Origin: Pseudomonas sp. ANT_J12
Lineage (GTDB): Bacteria; Pseudomonadota; Gammaproteobacteria; Pseudomonadales; Pseudomonadaceae
Reading direction: 5' to 3'
Assembly: GCF_008370045.1 (NCBI RefSeq)
Contig: NZ_VOBN01000003.1
Coordinates: 124,001-188,000, forward strand
Length of the DNA stretch: 64,000 nt
Shown: one piece after another, positions 27,695-35,234 of the stretch
Numbering within the stretch: the first letter of the stretch is position 1
Layout: each line of letters opens with the position of its first letter
The notes under the pieces: generated by a model
Seen by the model: the letters and a program-made list of their open reading frames with translations, nothing else
Told to the model about the DNA's origin: nothing
Database searches by the model: none
Program-made: the position numbers and the translations under genes

Positions 27695-27705
27695 TAGTCA
27701 TACAA
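27695..27705. promoter_or_regulatory. FadR-type (GntR) operator 2
   Basis: TAGTCATACAA, read as TTGTATGACTA on the other strand, also fits TNGTNNNACNA. It ends 14 bases before the dehydratase ATG and overlaps a TATAGT sequence that may be a -10 element. With operator 1 it would let one regulator control both divergent units. Confidence 0.55.
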
Positions 27706-27719
27706 TAAGAGAATCGATC

Positions 27720-29456
27720 ATGTCTGATAAGAAACCCACCCTGCGCTCCGCCCAATGGTTTGGCACCGCCGACAAGAACGGCTTCATGTACCGCAGCTGG
27801 ATGAAGAATCAGGGCATCGCCGACCATCAGTTCCACGGCAAGCCGATCATCGGCATCTGCAACACCTGGTCGGAACTGACCCCGTGCAACGCGCACTTCC
27901 GGCAGATTGCCGAGCACGTCAAACGCGGAGTGATCGAGGCGGGCGGCTGGCCGGTGGAATTCCCGGTGTTCTCCAACGGCGAATCGAACCTGCGCCCCAC
28001 CGCCATGTTCACCCGCAACCTGACGAGCATGGACGTTGAAGAAGCGATTCGCGGCAACCCGATCGATGGCGTGGTGCTGCTGACCGGTTGCGACAAAACC
28101 ACCCCGGCACTGCTGATGGGCGCGGCCAGTTGCGACGTGCCGGCCATCGTTGTCACCGGCGGGCCGATGCTCAATGGCAAGCACAAGGGCCAGGACATTG
28201 GTTCGGGCACCGTGGTCTGGCAGCTCAGCGAACAAGTGAAAGCCGGCACCATCACCCTCGACGATTTCCTCGCGGCCGAGGGCGGCATGTCCCGCTCGGC
28301 CGGCACCTGCAACACCATGGGCACCGCCTCGACCATGGCTTGCATGGCCGAAGCACTGGGCACTTCCCTGCCCCACAACGCGGCGATTCCGGCGGTGGAT
28401 TCGCGCCGTTATGTGTTGGCGCATATGTCCGGCATGCGTGCGGTGGAGATGGTGCGCGAAGATCTGCGGCTGTCGAAAATCCTGACGAAAGAAGCCTTTG
28501 AAAATGCGATTCGGGTCAACGCCGCCATCGGCGGTTCGACCAACGCGGTGATCCACTTGAAAGCCATCGCCGGGCGCATCGGCGTTGAGCTGGAGCTCGA
28601 CGACTGGACCCGCATGGGGCGCGGCATGCCAACCATCGTCGACCTGCAACCGTCCGGGCGTTTCCTGATGGAAGAGTTCTACTACGCCGGGGGGTTGCCC
28701 GCCGTGCTGCGTCGTCTGGGCGAAGCCAACCTGATCCCGCACCCGAACGCCTTGACCGTCAATGGCAAGACCCTCGGCGAGAACACCAAGGACGCACCGA
28801 TCTACGGCCAGGACGAAGTGATCCGCACCCTCGACAACCCGATCCGCGCCGACGGCGGCATCTGCGTCCTGCGCGGCAACCTCGCGCCACTCGGCGCGGT
28901 ATTGAAACCCTCCGCCGCCAGTGCCGAACTGATGCAGCATCGCGGCCGCGCCGTGGTGTTCGAGAACTTCGACATGTACAAGGCGCGGATCAACGATCCG
29001 GAACTGGACGTGGATGCGAACTCGATCCTGGTCATGAAAAACTGCGGACCGAAGGGTTATCCGGGCATGGCGGAAGTCGGCAACATGGGCTTGCCGGCCA
29101 AGCTGCTGGCCCAGGGTGTGACCGACATGGTGCGGATTTCCGATGCGCGCATGAGCGGCACGGCGTATGGCACCGTCGTGTTGCACGTCGCGCCGGAAGC
29201 CGCGGCCGGCGGGCCGTTGGCGGTGGTGCAGGAAGGTGACTTCATTGAGCTGGATTGCGCCAGCGGGCGTTTGCACCTGGACATTCCGGATGCGGAACTG
29301 GCGGCGCGGATGGCGGATTTGCGGCCGCCGGAGAATTTGATCGTCGGCGGTTATCGTCAGCTGTACATCGACCATGTGCTACAGGCGGATCAGGGTTGCG
29401 ATTTTGACTTCCTGGTTGGTTGCCGCGGCTCCGAAGTCCCGCGCCACTCCCACTAA
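27720..29456 (+). CDS. IlvD/Edd family sugar-acid dehydratase (L-arabinonate/xylonate dehydratase type)
   Basis: A 578-residue Fe-S dehydratase. Cluster ligands are Cys56 (WSELTPCNAHF), Cys124 (LLTGCDKTTPA) and Cys197 (SAGTCNTMGTAST); their spacing (68 and 73 residues) equals that recalled for the [2Fe-2S] L-arabinonate and D-xylonate dehydratases rather than only generic IlvD. The reaction is removal of water from a sugar acid to a 2-keto-3-deoxy acid. Products would pass to the AraD1-like and aldehyde dehydrogenase enzymes encoded divergently. The ATG is 14 bases after operator 2. A repeat element follows the stop, then the regulator gene. The substrate is not settled by sequence. Confidence 0.9.
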   Translation: MSDKKPTLRSAQWFGTADKNGFMYRSWMKNQGIADHQFHGKPIIGICNTWSELTPCNAHFRQIAEHVKRGVIEAGGWPVEFPVFSNGESNLRPTAMFTRNLTSMDVEEAIRGNPIDGVVLLTGCDKTTPALLMGAASCDVPAIVVTGGPMLNGKHKGQDIGSGTVVWQLSEQVKAGTITLDDFLAAEGGMSRSAGTCNTMGTASTMACMAEALGTSLPHNAAIPAVDSRRYVLAHMSGMRAVEMVREDLRLSKILTKEAFENAIRVNAAIGGSTNAVIHLKAIAGRIGVELELDDWTRMGRGMPTIVDLQPSGRFLMEEFYYAGGLPAVLRRLGEANLIPHPNALTVNGKTLGENTKDAPIYGQDEVIRTLDNPIRADGGICVLRGNLAPLGAVLKPSAASAELMQHRGRAVVFENFDMYKARINDPELDVDANSILVMKNCGPKGYPGMAEVGNMGLPAKLLAQGVTDMVRISDARMSGTAYGTVVLHVAPEAAAGGPLAVVQEGDFIELDCASGRLHLDIPDAELAARMADLRPPENLIVGGYRQLYIDHVLQADQGCDFDFLVGCRGSEVPRHSH

Positions 29457-29469
29457 TCCCCCTCCCCCT

Positions 29470-29574
29470 GATCGTTCCCACGCTCTGCGTGGGAATGCAG
29501 CCCGGGATGCTCCGCGTCCCATTGGAACGCGGAGCGTCCCTTGAGGCATTCCCGCGCAGAGCGTGGGAACGATC
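29470..29574. repeat. GATCGTTCCCACGC-type inverted repeat
   Basis: Full copy with inverted GATCGTTCCCACGCTCTGCG arms lying between the dehydratase stop and the regulator start. An open frame running through it in the same phase as the regulator gene is an artefact of the repeat. Confidence 0.85.
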
Positions 29575-29632
29575 TCTGCGCGCCTGCTATCATGCGCAAC
29601 ACCCCCACTCGCCCAGGATCGCGCCGTTCCCC

Positions 29633-30361
29633 ATGGATTACCGCAAACCTTCCGACCGCAAAAGCATGCACTCGCGCATCGTCCAGGAACTGGGCATGCA
29701 GATCGTCTCCGGACGCTTCAAGCCCGACGACAAGCTGCCCGCCGAAGCCCTGTTGTGCGAAGAGTACGCGGTCAGCCGGCCGGTATTGCGCGAAGCCACC
29801 CGGGTGCTGGTCGCCAAGGGCCTGGTGTATTCCCGCCCGCGAGTCGGCACGGTGGTCAAGGCGCGCAAGGAATGGCACATGCTCGACCCGGACGTGCTGC
29901 ACTGGCTGATGCAAAGCAGCCCGCAGAATGAGTTCTTCGGCTTGTTGACCAGCGTGCGCAGCATTATCGAACCGGCCGCCGCCGCCCTCGCCGCGCAGTA
30001 CGCCACCGACGCCGACATCGCCTCCATCGGCGAAGCCTATCAACGCATGGAAGCCGCACCGACCCCGGAAGCCCTGCTGCAACCGGACCTGGATTTCCAC
30101 AGCCGCATCGCAGATGCGACCCACAACGACCTGCTGGCCAACCTGTGCAACATGCTCTCGGTGGCGATTGCCGAGGCGTTGAAGCATTCCAACCAGCGGC
30201 CGAACCTGCATGAACTGGCGCTGCCACGGCACAAGGCGATCCTCACCGCCATCGAGAATCGCGATGCCCTCGGCGCGCGGCACGCCACCCTCGTGCAGCT
30301 CGACGATGCGCGCAGTGCGTTGAATGTGGTGCTGGGCAGCGATTCAACCAACAACCACTAA
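29633..30361 (+). CDS. FadR-subfamily GntR regulator of the sugar-acid cluster
   Basis: A 242-residue regulator. The N-terminal winged helix (about 10-75) contains RIVQELGMQIVSGRFKPDDK and LCEEYAVSRPVLREATRVLV; the C-terminal all-helical FCD domain (about 85-230) contains DLDFHSRIADATHNDLLANL and PRHKAILTAIENRD, with Asp and His residues usual for metal or ligand binding. FadR-type regulators of sugar-acid genes are commonly repressors released by the acid or a pathway intermediate. Two sites matching the subfamily consensus lie in the divergent promoter region of this cluster. I chose ATG 29633 because upstream codons fall in the repeat element. Confidence 0.88.
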   Translation: MDYRKPSDRKSMHSRIVQELGMQIVSGRFKPDDKLPAEALLCEEYAVSRPVLREATRVLVAKGLVYSRPRVGTVVKARKEWHMLDPDVLHWLMQSSPQNEFFGLLTSVRSIIEPAAAALAAQYATDADIASIGEAYQRMEAAPTPEALLQPDLDFHSRIADATHNDLLANLCNMLSVAIAEALKHSNQRPNLHELALPRHKAILTAIENRDALGARHATLVQLDDARSALNVVLGSDSTNNH

Positions 30362-30374
30362 CCCCGCGCGGATC

Positions 30375-30404
30375 AAAAAATGTGCGGTAACGGGATACCG
30401 CACA
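30375..30404 (-). terminator. Hairpin with T-run pointing to the minus strand
   Basis: A perfect 9-bp inverted repeat, TGTGCGGTA and TACCGCACA around ACGGGA (30381-30404), is followed on the minus strand by TTTTTTGATC. It therefore looks like an intrinsic terminator for leftward transcription, although no leftward gene lies immediately to its right. It may instead be an operator or 5' UTR hairpin for the giant gene downstream. Confidence 0.5.
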
Positions 30405-30458
30405 GCCCACTCTCCCAGGCGTTATGGTCCAGGCATCCACTGTGCAAAGGACTGCATC

Positions 30459-33400
30459 ATGCCAACCGCTTCATCCCCGACCGGGTACACCGACGTCATT
30501 GCGCACGCCATCAACGCCCGGTTCAACACCCGCCCCACCCTGCGTTCGGTCACCGCCAGCCGGCTCAAGGATGACGTGCTGGAACACTACCCGGCGCTGG
30601 ACTTCGATCCGTACCGCACCCAGATAGCCCAAGCGTTGCCCGAAGGTGGCTGGCGCTTCACCTTGCTGCTTGATCAGGTGCTCGCCTACCTGGCCAGCGG
30701 CACGCCGCCGCAGTTGAGGGAACAGTTTGGGCGCCGGTGCTTCCTGACCAATAACGCCCCCGTGCCCCTGACATTCGACAACACGACGCCACGCGAGCCT
30801 GACCTGCAGGTCATCACCGACGTCATCCGTGGGTTACCGGGGAGTGTGTCCGTGGCGTTTCAGGAAGCCCTGGCCCTCTACTGGAATGAAGGGGCCGACG
30901 CAGGTGGCAGCCGCTGGCAGTGGCTGGGGGACTTGCTGGGCGGCGTGCTGAAAACCTCGGCCGTGCGTCAGTCCGCCAGCCACCCGCTGCACGTCGAGAT
31001 TCTCAGTGAACTCGGGCGCCATCCCGATCACCAGCAGCGCCTTGAAGCACCCTGGGCAAAGGGCGTTATCCAGGCCTGCGTGCTGGAAACGACGCTGACC
31101 ATCGGCGCGCAATCCTTCAGCGTGCAGAGTCCGGACATCCTGGTGATCTGCGGCGAAACGGTGCTGCTCTGTAGCGTCAGCGGCACCGTCGAATCCTTCC
31201 CTTCACTGGACACTTTTGGCCAGGCGTGGGGCGCGCGGTTTGAGCAGGCCTACATGGCCGACTCGATCACCTGGAAACGCTTCGAGCCGCACGGCAATAT
31301 TTTCGACACCCAGGCCGCCCTGCTGCTGAACCAGCAACTGGACAACCTTGCCGCGCTCAAATTGCCTGCCGGCCAGCGCCTGGACGTACTGGAAAAACGC
31401 TACGAGGCAATCACCGATGTGGCGGCGTTGTTCATCGGCCATCAGCCTTCCAATCCGGCGACTCTACCGCGCCTCAAAGACACCCTTCCCGACTGGCTGC
31501 AACGCGCCGACGCGACCCATCGCATGGCTTACCGCAAACACGTGCTGGCGCTGGCGAGCATCAAGCAGCAAACCGCTGGCCGCACGTTCCTCGATGGCAT
31601 CGACGACCTGCACGCCTTCGCCAAAAAGGCGCTGCGCAAGCAGATGCTCGCGGACCAGCCACTGGCCCCCGGTTATGACCCCGACCAACTGGAACTGACC
31701 TTCCACGTCCCCGTCGGCGACCTCGGCAGCGGCTACCTTGAACCGATCAAAATGACCCTGACCGAACTGGCGATCAAGAACCTGGCCAGCAAACCCAAAG
31801 GCCGGATGACCCTTCGCCACACCACCGGTCAATTGATCCAGGACTGGACCACCGACGCCTATCTGCTGGACCTGGTTAGCCGGGTGAACGTCGGTCAACA
31901 CTATCCGGAACTGATCCGCATCGAGCTGCTCGCCGACACCACCCAGGCGCGTGAGCGTGGGCGTCTGTTTGGCCTGGAATTGTCCGTGCACTTGCCGCTG
32001 CTCGCGCTCGAACAGGCGATCAAGGCCGAGCACGGCTTCACCCGCCAAGGCTATCGTTGTGTCGCCGCGCTGATGCACTCGACACGCGCAGAACGCTTCG
32101 TCGATGAACAGGAGATGGTCATCCGCCCACTGGCGTTCCAGCGCAAAACCGGCGCTGACTGCGATGTGGCCAGCAATATGTTCATCATCGAACCCCGGGA
32201 TGTGCAGGCCGATGGCCCGCGCATTCTCTACCGCCCGATGTACGTGCCCGCGCTGCAGCAATACCCCGACCGCCAGGCCCTGTTGAACGCCATTGCCCAG
32301 CCGGGGCCGTTGCAAAGCAGCGTGCTCACCTGGTTGCCGGATCGCGCGCAACCGATCTACGCCAACAACGGCTTCCACGAACCGCACATCGTTCATCTGC
32401 ATCTGGGTGACGAGTACAGCCCGCCGAGCCAGCCCGCCCCCGCGCTCCTGGCAGGCGACGAAGCGGCGACCGACTGGCTCGCGGCGCTGGAAAAAGGCCA
32501 GTTGCTGGCCCGGCTGTTCGACAGCAATGCCCGGACGCTGGTCGAACTGGCGGACCGCCAATCGGTGTCCAACCTCGAAAGTTGCTGGGCGATCATCCTC
32601 GAAGGCAGCTGGCTGGTGTTCAACAACCTGGTGCTGCCGCTGCTGCGCGGCCCCGCCATGCTGATGGGCTGGATGCTGCAATTGACCCACAGCCTGCTCC
32701 AGGACCTGCCCGCCCTGGACAGTCAGGACGTCACAGCCCGGGAACAGGCCTGGGTCGATGTGCTGCTCAACCTGGGCCTGGTCCTGCTGCATGTGGCGCA
32801 GATCCCGGGCGCCATTGACGGGCAACAGGTCAAGGCGCCGACGCTCAGCCTCGAACCGTTGCGCAGGCCCCGGCCGCACCTCCACACCCCGGCCGACATG
32901 GCCGTGACCCAGGCCCCGCCGGGGCTGCCTGCCGAACCACCGGGCAGTGGCCATACCCTGCTGGATTTCAACCTGTCGACGGCCCGCGACTCGACCTCGG
33001 CACGCCTGTTCGCGAAACTGCACGCGGTGCGAGTGCCCTGGCCAGCCTCACTGCCGCAACCGGCCGCCATCGGCCCTTTTCAGGGCCTGTACCGGATCGA
33101 CGGCCACTGGCACGCCACCCTCGCCGGACTGCTGTTCCGGGTGCAGATCGTGCCCGGCCTCGGCGAAGTGTTTATCGTGCATCCCGAACACCCCGACCAC
33201 CCGGGCATCAAGCTCAAGACCGACGGACACGGCAAATGGTCGCTGGATCAGGGCCTGAAACTGGTGGGTGGCGGCCCGAAGAAGCGCATTGCCGCGATGC
33301 GGGAAGAGCGGCAACAACGCATCGCGGAACTGGACCTGCAAGATGATGAATTCCAGGAGCAGCAGGAGCGCATTCAAAAACGCGTCGACATTGCGGAAAA

Positions 33401-35168
33401 CGTGATGGTGCTCAAAGACAAGGCCAGTTCCAGCACCGAACCGGATCGCGCACTGTTCCGGCAGCGTTTCGTGGTTGAACTGGACAAGCAGACCGAGACG
33501 TACGTGACGTTGATTGCCGGGATGAAGGAAAAGAGCGCATTGACCGACACCCCGGTGGATCACCAACGGCTCGCTGTCCTGCTGGAGAACATCATTAATA
33601 ATGTTCGCAAACGGCTCGTCATCGCCGATGTGGAACGTTCCTCGCTCATGGTTCGTTACGCCGAATACCAAAGTGGCATGGAGCATCTCTTTGATGCGAT
33701 GCAAATCGAAGGCGATGTGGCGGTGACCAATCGGTACATGGAGTTCCTGCGCCAGACCAGCGACGTCAACGAGGTCATGATCCAGTGTTTCGAGGAGATC
33801 GACGCACGCCTGCAACAACTCAGGGAAATCCCGTTGCTGGGCCCCCGGGCCATCAAACGCTTGACCAGCGACAGACCCGAGCGCGAACTGACGACCCTGC
33901 GGCTCAAGTCCTACCAATTGGTGATCTTGAAGATCCTCAGCGTCAAATCGCTGGGAACAGACGCCCTGCATACCCTGGAATCAGTCATCGATCCGTTATT
34001 GCTGTTGTCCCGAACCCATGCAGAGCTACAGACCGGCCACGTCTACGAAAGCAACGATCGCCTCGTGATGCTGGACAACCTGGCCACCCGGTACAACAAG
34101 GCCCAGGACGCGTTGGGCAGTATCGGGATTTTCTTCGCCGATGAGCTGCAAATGCCTGTGTTCAATCGCCTGCGGGTAATCATTGATCAGTTGCAGACGG
34201 ATGCCGAGCAGCGGCTGGCGCAAGAACTTCAGCGCAGCGAACAGGTGCAACCCTGGGCGCCATTGCCTGGGGCCTCGAAGCAGGCTGGTGCGAGCAAGAA
34301 ACTACCCAAGTCCCCGCCCGCAACCGGAGCCCGGAAGAAGGTCATCAAGACCTCCAAAGGTACGTTTATCGGCGACATTCGCCCACGGATCGCCGAACAG
34401 GGCGGTGACATCGTCGACATCAACGGGCCGATGGAAGACAAGCCCCTGGCCTCGTTCCATGAACACGCACCCGATGTCTGGGTGGAAATCGTCGAAGCCA
34501 GGCCCCCCGCGCCCAAAGCCGCGACAACCCCTTACCCATTGCTCAAGGGCGAAGCGCGTAAAGCGTTGGCCAAGGTGGATGGGCAGGTGCAGAAGATCGA
34601 GGGCTATGTACAACGCGCCAGTTCGCCCAAGGAAATCGAGGAACAATTGCAGCGTGAAGCACGCAAGCTCACCCGCTACGCCGACGACCTGGAGCAACAC
34701 CCCAGCCCCCCGCCGGCCAATGAACGGGACAACGCCCTGATCACCGGTTTGCGGGACAAGGCTGTGGCGCTGGAACACACCGCCACCCAGTTGCGCATCC
34801 GCATGACCCTGGAACAGGCGCCGACCAATGAGGGCGTGCAGTACCTGCTGCAACACAATCGACTGTCCGTCAGCCCCGTCGGCCGTCGGGTGCAATTGAA
34901 GACCGGGCGCCGGGACTTCATGCAGGACTACGTGCTGCTCAACGCTGACAATGAGCCCTGGTGGTACGCCCATTTCCACTATGCGCAAATGGCGGATGCA
35001 AAAGCCGACTACACAACGGCGCACCTCAAGACCCGAGAGCAACACTTCGAGACCTACGAGTCGGCCCAGGCCAAGGCGCAGGACTCGAAACAACAGATCG
35101 AGATCTACCGCGCCGCGATCAGCAAAGCGCTGGCCGAGCAGTATTTCCTGCCGTTGGAACCCCGCTGA
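30459..35168 (+). CDS. Giant dermonecrotic-toxin-like (DUF6543-type) protein
   Basis: A 1569-residue protein without a classical signal peptide. The first half resembles the dermonecrotic-toxin/DUF6543 proteins of Pseudomonas (MTLTELAIKNLASKPKGRMT near residue 430; YLLDLVSRVNVGQHYPELIR), with a hydrophobic region at about 707-745 (AIILEGSWLVFNNLVLPLLR, MLMGWMLQL). A module with GLYRIDGHWHATLAGLLFRV and WSLDQGLKLVGGGPKKR follows, then a charged coiled coil (about 940-985), a long helical region, and a conserved C-terminus with WWYAHFHYAQMADAKADYTT. I see no leucine-rich repeats or NEL ligase domain and no recognisable catalytic motif. AAGGA lies 7 bases before the ATG. No obvious immunity or chaperone gene adjoins. 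A secreted anti-eukaryotic or contact toxin is plausible but inferred. Confidence 0.75.
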   Translation: MPTASSPTGYTDVIAHAINARFNTRPTLRSVTASRLKDDVLEHYPALDFDPYRTQIAQALPEGGWRFTLLLDQVLAYLASGTPPQLREQFGRRCFLTNNAPVPLTFDNTTPREPDLQVITDVIRGLPGSVSVAFQEALALYWNEGADAGGSRWQWLGDLLGGVLKTSAVRQSASHPLHVEILSELGRHPDHQQRLEAPWAKGVIQACVLETTLTIGAQSFSVQSPDILVICGETVLLCSVSGTVESFPSLDTFGQAWGARFEQAYMADSITWKRFEPHGNIFDTQAALLLNQQLDNLAALKLPAGQRLDVLEKRYEAITDVAALFIGHQPSNPATLPRLKDTLPDWLQRADATHRMAYRKHVLALASIKQQTAGRTFLDGIDDLHAFAKKALRKQMLADQPLAPGYDPDQLELTFHVPVGDLGSGYLEPIKMTLTELAIKNLASKPKGRMTLRHTTGQLIQDWTTDAYLLDLVSRVNVGQHYPELIRIELLADTTQARERGRLFGLELSVHLPLLALEQAIKAEHGFTRQGYRCVAALMHSTRAERFVDEQEMVIRPLAFQRKTGADCDVASNMFIIEPRDVQADGPRILYRPMYVPALQQYPDRQALLNAIAQPGPLQSSVLTWLPDRAQPIYANNGFHEPHIVHLHLGDEYSPPSQPAPALLAGDEAATDWLAALEKGQLLARLFDSNARTLVELADRQSVSNLESCWAIILEGSWLVFNNLVLPLLRGPAMLMGWMLQLTHSLLQDLPALDSQDVTAREQAWVDVLLNLGLVLLHVAQIPGAIDGQQVKAPTLSLEPLRRPRPHLHTPADMAVTQAPPGLPAEPPGSGHTLLDFNLSTARDSTSARLFAKLHAVRVPWPASLPQPAAIGPFQGLYRIDGHWHATLAGLLFRVQIVPGLGEVFIVHPEHPDHPGIKLKTDGHGKWSLDQGLKLVGGGPKKRIAAMREERQQRIAELDLQDDEFQEQQERIQKRVDIAENVMVLKDKASSSTEPDRALFRQRFVVELDKQTETYVTLIAGMKEKSALTDTPVDHQRLAVLLENIINNVRKRLVIADVERSSLMVRYAEYQSGMEHLFDAMQIEGDVAVTNRYMEFLRQTSDVNEVMIQCFEEIDARLQQLREIPLLGPRAIKRLTSDRPERELTTLRLKSYQLVILKILSVKSLGTDALHTLESVIDPLLLLSRTHAELQTGHVYESNDRLVMLDNLATRYNKAQDALGSIGIFFADELQMPVFNRLRVIIDQLQTDAEQRLAQELQRSEQVQPWAPLPGASKQAGASKKLPKSPPATGARKKVIKTSKGTFIGDIRPRIAEQGGDIVDINGPMEDKPLASFHEHAPDVWVEIVEARPPAPKAATTPYPLLKGEARKALAKVDGQVQKIEGYVQRASSPKEIEEQLQREARKLTRYADDLEQHPSPPPANERDNALITGLRDKAVALEHTATQLRIRMTLEQAPTNEGVQYLLQHNRLSVSPVGRRVQLKTGRRDFMQDYVLLNADNEPWWYAHFHYAQMADAKADYTTAHLKTREQHFETYESAQAKAQDSKQQIEIYRAAISKALAEQYFLPLEPR

Positions 35169-35189
35169 GTGCCGAGCAAGCACCCATAA

Positions 35190-35218
35190 AAAAGCCGCAA
35201 CCCGGGGTTGCGGCTTTT
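35190..35218. terminator. Bidirectional intrinsic terminator
   Basis: A stem of GCCGCAACC pairing with GGTTGCGGC is flanked by A-run on the left and TTTT on the right, so it works in both directions. It sits between the converging giant-toxin gene (plus) and the RND permease gene (minus), 22 bases after one stop and 17 before the other. Confidence 0.85.
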
Positions 35219-35234
35219 GTGGTACTGCCAGGTG

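Noticed and set aside
27615..29375. 586-codon open frame antisense to the dehydratase
   Set aside because: The dehydratase has intact Fe-S ligands on the plus strand; the antisense frame covers its promoter and operators and has no family features.
29420..29632. N-terminal extension of the GntR regulator through the repeat element
   Set aside because: The extra residues are the translated palindromic repeat; the ATG at 29633 gives the normal family N-terminus.
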